NCBI GenBank assembly: GCA_015522635.1
Contig: WALW01000014.1
Span: 1-32,848, forward strand
DNA: 32,848 nt
Reading direction: 5' to 3'
DNA from: Candidatus Tiamatella incendiivivens
GTDB taxonomy: Archaea > Thermoproteota > Thermoprotei_A > Sulfolobales > Acidilobaceae
The notes under the pieces were generated by a model. The model was not told where the DNA came from, ran no database searches, and was given only the letters and a program-made list of their open reading frames with translations. The translations under genes were made by a program, and so were the position numbers. Positions 1-8,547 of the stretch are shown here, piece by piece; within the stretch, counting starts at the first letter, position 1, and each line of letters starts with the position of its first letter.

Positions 1-1027
1 CAGTACTAGAATCGAAGGGATAAGGTGTACCGTCTTTTCCTCCTACTGCATAAGTGTACTTATAAGGCTCAATGAGATGTGTTACATTATCTTTGTCAGG
101 AGAAGGTACATTATAAATTAGATCCGATATTAATGCCAATGCTCGTATAGCAACCGGCCCAGCTCCTCTTACTAAAGCCAATTCTTCCGGGTCACGTGGC
201 TGATAATTGTACAGCATTTCCAGGGATTTCACGAGTTGTTTGTTGGGTTTGACAGGTATATAGTATCCCTTCTTACTTCGTTTTTGAATAGCTGTTCCAG
301 TGTTTATGTAGTCAAGTATGGTCGGGCGGATGAGGGAGTTTGCTTCATTTACTTGGTTTAATATTTTCCCAGGCGGATCTTTAGACAGATCTGTTATAAA
401 CCTTAATGGCTCTAAGGCTTCTTTTACAGAAAGATTCAGAGTTACCCTAGTTTCAGGTATACCTGCTATTCCACTGTGTATGTTATGTATTAGTAATTGA
501 TCGATGTGATATCTTCTAGCCATTCTTTCCTTCTTACTCATTCCCTGTTGAACTACAATCCACGAACCTGCCTCAGATACTATAAGAGTATGATGGTATA
601 GTTGGTATCCATCCTGGAAGAATGCTGTATCAGCTTTAGCTGCCAATCTAGATGCTTTCTTTAGGTCTTCCATTTTCTTTGATGAAAGATTGTAAAGTTC
701 TCCTACAGCTTTTATTTCATCTGGAACCTTCAGTCCTTTAGATCCTTTCCCACCCAACACTATGAAGCCTAGTTCAGGGTTCTTCCATGTTAGATCTTTT
801 AGAATTCCTGTGAGAACTGTAGTCGATCCTGAGCTATCCCAGTCCATTCCTATCACGTTGTTAAATGCTTGGAACCACAGAGGATCCTTGAGTCCCTCTA
901 ATATTGTATCAGGACCAAACTCCAAAATAATTACGTCTAATATATTTCTTGCTAATTCTCTCATTAGTTTTAGCATCCATCTTGGAACATGGCCTGAGTG
1001 AAGTGGTAGATCAGCTATTCCAGTCAT
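1..1027 (-). CDS. DUF763 family protein (C-terminus beyond window)
   Basis: Reading leftward from an ATG at 1027, the frame stays open to base 1, giving at least 342 residues. The N-terminus reads MTGIADLPLHSGHVPRWML, the hallmark opening of DUF763, a family found in archaea and some bacteria whose biochemical role is not established. Further blocks also fit the family: FGPDTILEGLKDPLWFQAF, a middle VQQGMS stretch, and conserved HIHSGI near residue 184. No signal peptide or membrane segment is visible. The gene diverges from the CBS-pair gene at 1175, and the roughly 150-bp AT-rich gap between them must hold both promoters. The 3' end is cut by the window edge, so total length is unknown. The family call is firm; no function is claimed. 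Confidence 0.9.
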   Translation of the reverse strand, partial: MTGIADLPLHSGHVPRWMLKLMRELARNILDVIILEFGPDTILEGLKDPLWFQAFNNVIGMDWDSSGSTTVLTGILKDLTWKNPELGFIVLGGKGSKGLKVPDEIKAVGELYNLSSKKMEDLKKASRLAAKADTAFFQDGYQLYHHTLIVSEAGSWIVVQQGMSKKERMARRYHIDQLLIHNIHSGIAGIPETRVTLNLSVKEALEPLRFITDLSKDPPGKILNQVNEANSLIRPTILDYINTGTAIQKRSKKGYYIPVKPNKQLVKSLEMLYNYQPRDPEELALVRGAGPVAIRALALISDLIYNVPSPDKDNVTHLIEPYKYTYAVGGKDGTPYPFDSST

Positions 1028-1174
1028 ACTTAAATGCGCTCCAACATTACCGTTGTTTTAAGTCTAATTTACTGGATTAATATATGAGGGGGATAAAGTT
1101 TATCCCTTTATTCTGTAAAATATGTCTATTAATTTTTATTTTTTTGGACAATAATTAACAATTAGGGGATAAAA

Positions 1175-1600
1175 ATGGTTCTTCTTAAGAAACAGAGAAA
1201 GATTCCTCTTAAAGTCGAAGACATAATGTCTGTACCTCCAATTACAGCACCAGAAGACGTTACAGTCAGTGACGTATCACATTTAATGTATGAGAATAGA
1301 ATAGGATCCGTTCTTATAGTTGATAATCAGGGTAAGCTAATTGGAATTGTAACTGAGAGGGATATCACTCACGCTTGTGCAATGGGTATTCTTGGAAAGG
1401 AAACCAAAATCTTCGCAATTATGACCGAGAATCCTATAACCACAACTCCTCAAGAATCAATCGAAGAGGCTTTCAAAAAGATGAAAACCGGAAATATACG
1501 GCACTTACCTGTAGTCGATGAAGAAGGAAGACCTATCGGAGCATTATCGATGCGTGACATTACAGATGCACTATTTAGTTTCATATTAGTACTATTCTAA
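1175..1600 (+). CDS. Tandem CBS-domain (Bateman) protein
   Basis: This 141-residue protein is essentially one Bateman module. The first CBS domain spans roughly residues 12-66 (IMSVPPITAPEDVTVSD, then IGSVLIVDNQGKLIGIVTERD) and the second roughly 78-136 (IMTENPITTTPQ, then IRHLPVVDEEGRPIGALSMRD). CBS pairs bind adenine nucleotides or S-adenosylmethionine and act as energy or metabolite sensors, usually on a partner protein. No effector domain is attached, so the partner is unknown. The start is an ATG preceded by an AGGGGAT Shine-Dalgarno. A close paralogue lies at 21070-21465. It converges tail to tail on the MBL hydrolase at 1607 with only 6 bp between. Confidence 0.9.
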   Translation: MVLLKKQRKIPLKVEDIMSVPPITAPEDVTVSDVSHLMYENRIGSVLIVDNQGKLIGIVTERDITHACAMGILGKETKIFAIMTENPITTTPQESIEEAFKKMKTGNIRHLPVVDEEGRPIGALSMRDITDALFSFILVLF

Positions 1601-1606
1601 TCTTTT

Positions 1607-2290
1607 TTACACTTCAATATTCCATACATCACCAGGGTTTAATACCACTACCTTTACACCAGGAGCTTTTTCTTTTACTAGATTCCTAAACTCTTCAGGT
1701 GTTCCATATAGTACCGGGAACGTCTTGTAGTGCATTGGAATAGCTACCTTAGGCTTAATCATGTCAACGGCGTATGCAGCCTCTACAGGGTCCATTGTGA
1801 AATGGCCTCCTATTGGTAGGATTGCTATATCGGGTTTGTAAATTTTCCCAATTAATTCCATTTCAGATGCTATACTAGTATCTCCTGCATGGTATATAGT
1901 AGCCTCTTTGCCCATAACTATAACTCCAGTGGGTGATCCTATCGGGGAACTATGGTTTGCTGGAACGAAAGCTGCTTTCAGCCCATCCAATAGGACAGGG
2001 CCTCCCATGTTTGCTCCTATCCCTCTTCCCGTATCGCCTAGTTTCTCCGCAATGTAGTTAGCTAATTCGAAGATTGCGACGACCTTCGCTTCAGGATTAT
2101 TCTCCATTATTTCGATTGTATCACCAACATGATCGTCATGCCCGTGTGTTAGTATGATATAATTAACGTTCTCCAGATTAGAAGGTTCCTCTACTTTCAT
2201 AGGATGAGTTAGCCAAGGGTCGATCAGTATCTTTTTACCATCCAAGTAGAGCTCAAAAGCCGAGTGACCATAGTATTTGAGGTATCCCAT
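1607..2290 (-). CDS. UPF0173 metal-dependent hydrolase (metallo-beta-lactamase fold)
   Basis: This 227-residue protein shows MBL-fold signatures: the opening MGYLKYYGHSAFEL, the metal-binding THGHDDHVGD (HxHxDH), a later histidine in NHSSPIG, YHAGDTS supplying the bridging Asp, and a C-terminal MHYKTFP histidine. It matches the UPF0173 group of small Zn-dependent hydrolases, whose physiological substrate is unknown. An ATG 36 bases upstream (2326) is in frame, but a GGAGGTG Shine-Dalgarno sits 9 bases before the ATG at 2290. The family also normally starts just before the YxGHSAF motif, so 2290 is preferred. No signal peptide is present, so it is cytosolic. Confidence 0.9.
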   Translation of the reverse strand: MGYLKYYGHSAFELYLDGKKILIDPWLTHPMKVEEPSNLENVNYIILTHGHDDHVGDTIEIMENNPEAKVVAIFELANYIAEKLGDTGRGIGANMGGPVLLDGLKAAFVPANHSSPIGSPTGVIVMGKEATIYHAGDTSIASEMELIGKIYKPDIAILPIGGHFTMDPVEAAYAVDMIKPKVAIPMHYKTFPVLYGTPEEFRNLVKEKAPGVKVVVLNPGDVWNIEV

Positions 2291-2415
2291 TTCATGCACC
2301 ACCTCCAATATGATTTGTTCCACCATGTTATAGTAGCATTGAATTGTTTTAAGCTAATCTCATAGTATTCTTATATTACCCCAGAATGCATACGTCAAGA
2401 TTTTGGTGTTAGAGC

Positions 2416-2967
2416 TTGGTTTCGAGGGTTACTTTCGTCAGGGTTTTGAAAAAACTGTCCTCAAGAAAAGTTAAGTATGTAGTTATAGGGGACTCTGTAT
2501 TACACATAGCGACCGGAGGCTCGTCTATGGGAAACGACATAGACCTATTCGTTTTTCAACCCGATTTACTGGCTGAGGAGGAGTTTTACCATAAGCTTGC
2601 AGATGAATTAGGGTGGAGTGTTGGCCAGACATGGTTGGGTACTCCAAAGCTTATTGCCAGAGAAGTCGGTGAGAGTGTTGATGTCGACTTATACACTAAC
2701 CTATTCGATTTCTTCATCTCACCTGAACTTTTAAAGACAGCTAGCCGTGTTAGAATCAATAATTTCAGGGTTAAAGCAATGGAACCTGAGGCTTATCTTC
2801 TTCTAAAGGCAAAGTTCGCTGATGCGTCTAAAATGAAGGAGTTGAAATCTTTTTTTGGTAGCCGGGGTTTTAATCAGAGGAAAATAGAGGAATACCTTAA
2901 GCTTATGCCTAGAGAAGATGAACGTGTAGTTAGAAGGAAACTCAGAGATATAGGGTTCAACGTTTAG
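2416..2967 (+). CDS. Nucleotidyltransferase-fold protein of unknown role
   Basis: This 183-residue protein starts at TTG behind a GGTG motif. Residues 18-46 contain the nucleotidyltransferase (MNT-like) pattern: a hydrophobic strand and glycine (YVVIGDS), a glycine-rich turn (ATGGSSMG) and the acidic pair NDIDLFVF. A third acid follows in ESVDVDLY. These three carboxylates would bind two metal ions and a nucleotide. The C-terminal part (AYLLLKAKFADASKMKELKSF) resembles helices seen in MNT-type or abortive-infection transferases. No HEPN partner gene is adjacent; the next gene, L40e, is convergent with 1 bp between stops. The substrate is unknown. Confidence 0.65.
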   Translation: MVSRVTFVRVLKKLSSRKVKYVVIGDSVLHIATGGSSMGNDIDLFVFQPDLLAEEEFYHKLADELGWSVGQTWLGTPKLIAREVGESVDVDLYTNLFDFFISPELLKTASRVRINNFRVKAMEPEAYLLLKAKFADASKMKELKSFFGSRGFNQRKIEEYLKLMPREDERVVRRKLRDIGFNV

Positions 2968-2968
2968 A

Positions 2969-3136
2969 TTACTTCTTGAACCCCGCTCCTTTCTTCTTAG
3001 GTCTCAAATCTCTACTTTTACATCTCCTACATTTAGTGGCTCCAGGCGGATTTATTGCACCACAACGCCTGCATATCATTTTATTTAATACTCTAGCTTC
3101 GACGATCGCAATTTTCTCCGGGTCAGTCACCGGCAT
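2969..3136 (-). CDS. rpl40e: 50S ribosomal protein L40e
   Basis: A 55-residue protein too short for many gene finders. From an ATG at 3136 it reads [20 protein letters not shown], then a four-cysteine zinc ribbon ([18 protein letters not shown], spacing C-x2-C-x10-C-x2-C) and a basic tail ending KKKGAGFKK. This is the complete archaeal L40e, a zinc-binding large-subunit protein. A GGGTGAG Shine-Dalgarno lies just upstream of the start. Its stop is 1 bp from the stop of the convergent nucleotidyltransferase-like gene. Length, cysteine spacing and the basic C-terminus all match the family. Confidence 0.95.
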   Translation of the reverse strand: MPVTDPEKIAIVEARVLNKMICRRCGAINPPGATKCRRCKSRDLRPKKKGAGFKK

Positions 3137-3304
3137 TTTTTCTCACCCATTAGCCCTCTTCAAATCCTTGAAGTAAACAGGCTTTTAAGAATTACCTTAC
3201 CATACTCTATCCTAGTATGTTAATGTTTAAAGTCTATACACATTAAAGCTTAACCATACTGGGGATACGGGGTACTCTGATTAACAATAATGATGAGGTG
3301 ATGA

Positions 3305-3829
3305 ATAACGGTAAAAATTCCGCTGGACACTATTTGCGTTAAAAGCGGTGTTCTCTGCCCGAACTGTAGGAGAAAAGTAGAGAGCGGCCTTTACGACCCT
3401 TTCGAAGTTGATTTAATGAGAGTTCTCCTCGACCTTGAGGAAAAAGGTGAGTCTTGGTTAAGGAACAGTGAGTATGTGAAAGCCTACATGTTCGACGGTT
3501 TCCTCGTTATATTAATACGAATAAGAAATGCCTTTGGTTTCAACCTGAATAGAACGGCGAGGGAAATCGCAAAAGAAGTGGGGGCAAAATTCGTCAAGAT
3601 AATTGACTACAGAGGTAAAGATCTACGTTATCTAGCACAACAACTGCTTGCACCGGCTAAAGTTCACGGCGTTAACATAGTCTACCTGCCAGATGGTTCC
3701 ACTATGTATACTATAAGAGTTAGCAGACGAGATCTCCATAGACTCCAAGTTGACAGAGAATTACTTGAAAAGGCTTTAAGTAAGATTTATGGGGAAAAAG
3801 TAGCTATAGTTCCAGAAACCTTATCCTAG
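3305..3829 (+). CDS. Zinc-finger/KH-domain RNA-binding protein (NusA-like), start codon abnormal
   Basis: The protein combines a short N-terminal cysteine module (KIPLDTICVKSGVLCPNCRR, three cysteines) with a KH-type RNA-binding region (IRNAFGFNLNRTAREIAKEVGAKFVKIIDY) and a basic C-terminal part. It resembles an archaeal family often labelled NusA-like or KH-domain protein. The frame is clearly coding upstream of the first ATG (3416), since the cysteine module lies there. However, between the in-frame stop at 3302-3304 and 3416 there is no ATG, GTG or TTG. The first codon after the stop is ATA (3305), placed right behind GAGGTGAT. Alternatively an ATG at 3301 is in another frame, and one A fewer in the A5 run at 3313-3317 would join it. 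Identity is fairly safe; the start is unresolved. Confidence 0.75.
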   Translation: MTVKIPLDTICVKSGVLCPNCRRKVESGLYDPFEVDLMRVLLDLEEKGESWLRNSEYVKAYMFDGFLVILIRIRNAFGFNLNRTAREIAKEVGAKFVKIIDYRGKDLRYLAQQLLAPAKVHGVNIVYLPDGSTMYTIRVSRRDLHRLQVDRELLEKALSKIYGEKVAIVPETLS

Positions 3830-4876
3830 CTAACTGAACCACTTGTCTAAACTAGTCATTTGTGTCCGTAGGTTCTCTCTATAAGCCTTTCTGAGACGCT
3901 CAATAGCCTTTTCTACTCTTGTAGGATTGAAATCATGTATCTCAACTAGTATCCTATAAATCTCCTTCTCGTTAGGCTGACTCCACGTTATGATATAGTC
4001 ATTTGTAACTACAGGATTCATGAAGTAATCGAATACCCGTCTTACGTCAATATTCGCACTTACTTCAATATACTTAATGATCTCTTCCATATTACCAAGA
4101 GTTTTAACTAGTTTCAAAGCAGTCTTAGGACCTACTCCTTTCAGCCCGCCTGGATTATAGTCGGTTCCTAGCATTATCCCAATAAGAACTAATTGCTCCC
4201 TAGATATTCCTAGTGATTTAAGTAAGATGTCTAGCTCGACTACTTCAGGTTTTATATCTGTATACAAGTCTCGTCCAGGAAGCTTCCGCCTCCCAGTTAT
4301 ACCTAGATTTCTCACCAACCTAGGTGTACCAAAGAGAAATGAATCGTAATCTTGGCTTCCTGAAGCCCACGCATCTCCCTTTCTTGCGATATATGCTGCC
4401 TGGGCTTCCCCTTCTTGCGGAGCTTGGATAAAGGGTATACCCATCGACTTAAGGAGTAATTTGGATTCCTCTACCATTTCACTGGTAAGTCTAGCAGTTG
4501 CTTGAGCATATTTCCTCATGGCCCCTATGTCTCCTGCCTCCACGGCTTTCTTATATTTCTTATCAGCCTCTAACTTCATCTCCATTCTTTTCTTGATTTC
4601 AGCTCTCTTCATTTCAGGAGGATTGCCGTCAAATACATAGGCAGGCTTGACACCTTCTTCAGCCATATTGATTGATCTATAGAATAGGCCGCTCAAATGG
4701 CTTGTTATTCTGCCTTCATGATCCATTAGAGGCGTCCCGTCAGGTTGCCTAATGGCTGCGAGAAATTGGTACAGCATATTATATGCATCCAAAGCTATGA
4801 TTCTTCCCTTCAAATCCCGTAGGTCTACTTCTTTCTTAACATCACCTGGAATTAACCCCCTAAGATTAACCCCCAT
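3830..4876 (-). CDS. fen: Flap endonuclease 1
   Basis: A 348-residue structure-specific 5' nuclease that removes RNA/DNA flaps in Okazaki fragment maturation and repair. The N-terminal region (GRIIALDAYNMLYQFL) and internal region (IPFIQAPQEGEAQAAYI, SQDYDSFLFG, IGIMLGTDYN, GLKGVGPKTALKLV) carry the two-metal acidic residues and the helix-hairpin-helix of XPG/FEN nucleases. Length is normal for archaeal FEN1. The C-terminus QMTSLDKWFS is a PCNA-interacting peptide, but with Q one residue too early (or Met at the Gln position), so slightly degenerate. It starts at an ATG 6 bp after the stop of the 72-residue gene upstream (4883-5101), so the two are probably cotranscribed. Confidence 0.96.
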   Translation of the reverse strand: MGVNLRGLIPGDVKKEVDLRDLKGRIIALDAYNMLYQFLAAIRQPDGTPLMDHEGRITSHLSGLFYRSINMAEEGVKPAYVFDGNPPEMKRAEIKKRMEMKLEADKKYKKAVEAGDIGAMRKYAQATARLTSEMVEESKLLLKSMGIPFIQAPQEGEAQAAYIARKGDAWASGSQDYDSFLFGTPRLVRNLGITGRRKLPGRDLYTDIKPEVVELDILLKSLGISREQLVLIGIMLGTDYNPGGLKGVGPKTALKLVKTLGNMEEIIKYIEVSANIDVRRVFDYFMNPVVTNDYIITWSQPNEKEIYRILVEIHDFNPTRVEKAIERLRKAYRENLRTQMTSLDKWFS

Positions 4877-4882
4877 TTCTCA

Positions 4883-5101
4883 TCATTCCCCTCTAAGTCT
4901 TATTAGAAGCTCATCACCGCTCACTGATACAAAGATTAAGTCTCTCATTTCAAGGATCATTAATGCCTTATAAAATTCTGATTTACCTATACCATATTGC
5001 CTGAATAACCGTATAAACAGTTCTTTATCAGTAGTCCCCCCTTTCACATTCTGTAATTCTTCATATACTATGTTTATTACAGGTAAAGGCTTCCATACCA
5101 A
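4883..5101 (-). CDS. Small winged-helix-like protein upstream of FEN1
   Basis: This 72-residue protein is not recognised by name. It starts at TTG (5101) behind a GAGGTGC Shine-Dalgarno 8 bases upstream. The sequence looks like a compact winged helix-turn-helix: helix VYEELQNVKGG, recognition-like helix GIGKSEFYKALMILEMRDLI, then a beta wing FVSVSGDELLIRLRGE. It lies 6 bp upstream of fen in the same direction, suggesting an operon and a possible link to DNA metabolism, but that is inference. No cysteines, membrane segments or catalytic motifs are visible. Confidence 0.7.
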   Translation of the reverse strand: MVWKPLPVINIVYEELQNVKGGTTDKELFIRLFRQYGIGKSEFYKALMILEMRDLIFVSVSGDELLIRLRGE

Positions 5102-5228
5102 TGCTAAAGCACCTCTCTTTCATTTCCGATGGATATCCATCCGATAAGCTGACTAAAAACCTCATAGAGAGGTTGTCATTTTTATATTGGCTGTAATCCC
5201 TGTGATATATTTAACTCAAAAATAGGTT

Positions 5229-7442
5229 TTATGTATATATAGTTGGTTTAGCCCTCATCATATCCTTGCTATACCTTTGTTTAGCTTTTTCCATCCATTC
5301 CTCATAGTATCTTACCATTTGCTCGTTTATACTAGGGCGTACCTTCTTCAAGGCCTCATCGAAATGCCGCATTCTCACAATAGTTGTAGATAAATCTTCT
5401 CTAAGTGCTATTAGAGCAGCTTCCCTTACTAAAGCTTCTATATCCGCTCCTGTATATCCCTCTGTATTCTCGGCTAGCTCTATGAGGTTTACATCTGTAG
5501 ACAGAGGTACTTCTCTTGTATATATCTTTAGTATTTCTAGTCTAGCCCTCTTATCTGGAGGTGGTACGTAAACTAGCTTCTCAAGTCTCCCTGGCCTGAT
5601 TAGAGCAGGATCTATCATATCGGGTCTGTTGGTAGCTGCAATAACTATAACGTTTTCCAACCTTGCAATTCCATCCAACTCTGTTAGAAGCTGTGAAACT
5701 ATCCTCTCCGACACACGGGAGTCTAATGCATATCCCCTTGCAGGAGCTATCGCATCTATCTCATCGAGAAATACAACAGTCGGTGAATATTGCCTGGCCT
5801 TTCTGAATATTTCCCTTATAGCCTTCTCACTTTCACCAACCCATTTACTCAATACTTCGGGGCCCCGTACTGCAATGAAACTCGCTCCACTCTCTGTTGC
5901 TGCTCCTCTAGCGAGTAATGTTTTCCCCGTCCCAGGAGGACCGAAGAGCAGTATTCCTCTGGGAGGCCTTATTCCAAGCCTGGTAAAAGCCTTAGCGTAC
6001 TTTAAGGGCCATTCTACAGATTCGATAAGCTCCATTTTAGCTTCTTCTAACCCTCCAATATCAGTCCATTTAGTTTCAGGAACCTCGATGAAAATTTCTC
6101 TAAGCCCACTAGGTACTATTTCGTTAAAAGCAGCCATGAAATCCTCCATTCGAACCTCCATTTTCTCCAGTATCTCAACAGGAATCTGCTCTTCTTCCAA
6201 GTCGATCTCAGGTAAGTATCTTCTTAGTGCATGCATTGCTGCCTCTCTTACTAGTGCCGCTAAATCTGCCCCTGTATAACCATGTGTTATTTCTGCCATC
6301 TTCTCTAAATCCACATCATCGTTTAGGGGCATATGTCTTGTGTGAATTTGTAGGATCTCCAGTCTCCCAGTCTTGTCCGGTAATGGAACCTCTATCTCCC
6401 TGTCAAATCTACCCGGCCTTCTAAGGGCAGGATCCACAGCGTTAGGCCTATTAGTAGCTGCAATGACAATGACGTTCCCTCTCGACCCAAGGCCGTCCAT
6501 TAAAGCCAATAATTGCGCTACAACCCTTCTCTCTACTTCTCCTACAACCTCGTCTCTTTTAGGTGCTATTGCATCTATTTCATCGATAAATATTATACTT
6601 GGAGCATTCTTCCTAGCCTCTTCGAATATTTCTCTGAGCCTTTGCTCGCTTTCTCCGTAAAACTTACTCATAATCTCAGGTCCATTTATGGCAATAAAAT
6701 AAGCATCACTCTCGTTTGCAACAGCTTTAGCAAGAAGCGTTTTACCTGTTCCGGGAGGTCCATATAGCAATACTCCTTTGGGAGGTTCTATGCCAAGTCT
6801 CTTGAATACCTCAGGATGTCTTAGCGGTAACTCAATGAGTTCCCTTACTCTTTGAACTATCTGTTTTATCCCACCTATATCTTCATATGTTATACGAGGA
6901 ACACCTATCTGGGAAACCGGCTTACCTAGAATCTCAATTACTGTATCTTCGGTTACAATAACAGGCCCCTTAGGTTTTGTTGAAACCACCATTAATGGGA
7001 TAGCTTGGCCTATAACAGCCACCATTATAATATTTTCTTCTAGCAAAGGCTGGTTTATCAATTTCTTCTTAACAAATTTCTTGAACCCCTCATCAATACT
7101 CATAGTATAGTTAGTGGGAGCAAGTTTTACTTTCACGGCTTTTCTCGAATCAGCTTTCCTAACTATTACCTTATCTCCTATATTTACTCCTGCATTTTTC
7201 CTTGTCACACCGTCCATTCTAATTATATCCAGACCACTGTCCTCAGGTAAAGCAGGCCATACTATTGCTACAGTTTTCTTCTTTCCTTCAATCTCCACTA
7301 TATCTCCAGGTTCTAATCCTAGCTTTCTCATTATAGCCATGTCAATCCTAACTTTGCCCCTACCACTATCCCTCGGCTTTGCCTCGGCGACACGTAAAGT
7401 TACTTCCTTTTTATCGTCTTTCTCAGGTGCCTGTGCTGCCAT
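5229..7442 (-). CDS. cdc48: Cdc48/VCP-type AAA+ ATPase with C-terminal HbYX motif
   Basis: About 737 residues: a Cdc48 N-domain (double-psi barrel plus second subdomain, roughly residues 10-180), then two AAA modules. The first has GPPGTGKT near residue 228, [12 protein letters not shown] and an arginine-finger stretch. The second has GPPGTGKT near residue 500, [12 protein letters not shown] and [10 protein letters not shown]. It unfolds substrates with ATP hydrolysis. The last three residues, I-Y-T, fit the hydrophobic-Tyr-X tail used by proteasome-activating ATPases to dock on the 20S core, implying coupling to the proteasome. A GTG at 7451 is in frame but lies inside the GGTGGAG Shine-Dalgarno; the ATG at 7442 ([10 protein letters not shown]) is preferred. 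It has its own upstream region and stands alone on the minus strand. Confidence 0.96.
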   Translation of the reverse strand: MAAQAPEKDDKKEVTLRVAEAKPRDSGRGKVRIDMAIMRKLGLEPGDIVEIEGKKKTVAIVWPALPEDSGLDIIRMDGVTRKNAGVNIGDKVIVRKADSRKAVKVKLAPTNYTMSIDEGFKKFVKKKLINQPLLEENIIMVAVIGQAIPLMVVSTKPKGPVIVTEDTVIEILGKPVSQIGVPRITYEDIGGIKQIVQRVRELIELPLRHPEVFKRLGIEPPKGVLLYGPPGTGKTLLAKAVANESDAYFIAINGPEIMSKFYGESEQRLREIFEEARKNAPSIIFIDEIDAIAPKRDEVVGEVERRVVAQLLALMDGLGSRGNVIVIAATNRPNAVDPALRRPGRFDREIEVPLPDKTGRLEILQIHTRHMPLNDDVDLEKMAEITHGYTGADLAALVREAAMHALRRYLPEIDLEEEQIPVEILEKMEVRMEDFMAAFNEIVPSGLREIFIEVPETKWTDIGGLEEAKMELIESVEWPLKYAKAFTRLGIRPPRGILLFGPPGTGKTLLARGAATESGASFIAVRGPEVLSKWVGESEKAIREIFRKARQYSPTVVFLDEIDAIAPARGYALDSRVSERIVSQLLTELDGIARLENVIVIAATNRPDMIDPALIRPGRLEKLVYVPPPDKRARLEILKIYTREVPLSTDVNLIELAENTEGYTGADIEALVREAALIALREDLSTTIVRMRHFDEALKKVRPSINEQMVRYYEEWMEKAKQRYSKDMMRAKPTIYT

Positions 7443-7582
7443 AATCTCCACCTTTAGGCGAATTTACCCATTTTATTATTGCTAGTATTCGAGGGTTTTT
7501 TAACTAATGGATAATATTTTTGCAAAGTCTAACTAGGTAGATCGGAACCTGGAATGAAGAAAACTTGCTTAAGAAATCGAGC

Positions 7583-7861
7583 TTAGAACTCACTAAGTCT
7601 GTGAACAGCCTCTATCTCAACTTCATCGACTAACTCGTGGCTCTTAAGTATTTCCTCTAAAGTATCTGTACCTCCCTCAGTTTCCTCGGGAATCACAACA
7701 TAAAGTTTCAGAGCTTTATATCCGTATGCTATGGGTTCCTCAACTGTTTTAGCGATATCATAGCCCTCAGGGAGTTTCCTCCTAATATCATCCACTAGAG
7801 AGTCAAAATCAACATCTACTCCGCTCGGAAACACTTTTGCAACTACTAGTACCTTAGCCAT
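7583..7861 (-). CDS. ef1b: Translation elongation factor aEF-1 beta
   Basis: A 92-residue protein matching archaeal elongation factor 1-beta in full length. It is a ferredoxin-like domain with alternating strands (MAKVLVVAKVFPSG, DIAKTVEEPIAYGYKALKLYVVIPE) and the acidic end DEVEIEAVHRLSEF. It acts as guanine-nucleotide exchange factor for aEF-1alpha. The GYKAL and final VEIE blocks are diagnostic. It follows the zinc-ribbon gene (7876-8085) by 14 bp on the minus strand, an arrangement common in archaea, so the two are probably one transcript. Confidence 0.95.
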   Translation of the reverse strand: MAKVLVVAKVFPSGVDVDFDSLVDDIRRKLPEGYDIAKTVEEPIAYGYKALKLYVVIPEETEGGTDTLEEILKSHELVDEVEIEAVHRLSEF

Positions 7862-7875
7862 CTAATCTCACCACT

Positions 7876-8085
7876 CTAAGGGCCTTCAAACCCACATACT
7901 GGGCACTTGTATTTAACCCCTAGTGATCTACATCTAGCACAGCGCCAGATAACTATCTTACCACAGTTAGGGCAAACGAAACTGGTTGCTCTGTCTCCCG
8001 GGTGTATTATTCTACCGCAACTAGTACAGACTGGAGTTTCAACAGTATCGTAGAGGCTTATCTGATTTGGTTGACCGACACTCAC
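7876..8085 (-). CDS. Small zinc-ribbon RNA-binding-type protein
   Basis: A 69-residue protein with eight cysteines in four CxxC pairs (CTSC, CPNC, CARC, CPVC), enough for two treble-clef or ribbon zinc sites. It begins at GTG ([14 protein letters not shown]) behind GGAGGGTG. The pattern matches the HVO_2753-like family of small archaeal zinc-finger proteins predicted to bind RNA and typically encoded next to aEF-1beta, exactly as here. The precise role is unknown; a translation link is inferred from this neighbourhood. Confidence 0.85.
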   Translation of the reverse strand: MSVGQPNQISLYDTVETPVCTSCGRIIHPGDRATSFVCPNCGKIVIWRCARCRSLGVKYKCPVCGFEGP

Positions 8086-8178
8086 TTCTCTACACCCTCC
8101 TAAACATCCCTCATAGCTCTTGGGGTTATTTAATATTATATTAATATACAGTAACGTGAATTTTTATGGGATAGGAAC

Positions 8179-8547
8179 ATGGCTGGTTACAAACAGGCAT
8201 TAGTTCTTAGAAGAGATCTTGGAATGGGGCCTGGTAAAGCGGCTGTACAAGCTGCACACGCATCTGTGGAGGCTGTATTCCTAGTACTTGATTCTCCCAA
8301 TAGGAAATGGAAGCTTTGGCTCTCAGAGTGGAAGCTGAGTGGACAGAAAAAGGTAGCATTGCGGGTTAACAGTTTCGATGAACTGATCAACATTTACAAT
8401 GAGTGTAGAAGTATGGGTTTACCTTGTAGTATTATACGTGACGCCGGGCTAACTCAATTACCCCCAGGGACTGCTACTGCCATTGCTGTTGGACCGGGAC
8501 CGGGAGAAACTGTGGATGAAGTCACGGGGGAGTTGAAACTTTATTGA
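8179..8547 (+). CDS. pth2: Peptidyl-tRNA hydrolase Pth2
   Basis: A 122-residue enzyme that cleaves peptidyl-tRNA released from stalled ribosomes, recycling tRNA. The motif series is that of the archaeal/eukaryotic Pth2 family: KQALVLRRDLGMGPGKAAVQAAHAS (active-site Lys/Asp and Gly-rich turn), KVALRV, RDAGLTQLPPGTATAIAVGP and the terminal VTGELKLY. No membrane anchor is present, in contrast to eukaryotic homologues. The start is an ATG behind GGGATAGG. The TGA stop overlaps the TTG start of truD by 4 bases, so the two genes are translationally coupled. Confidence 0.97.
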   Translation: MAGYKQALVLRRDLGMGPGKAAVQAAHASVEAVFLVLDSPNRKWKLWLSEWKLSGQKKVALRVNSFDELINIYNECRSMGLPCSIIRDAGLTQLPPGTATAIAVGPGPGETVDEVTGELKLY

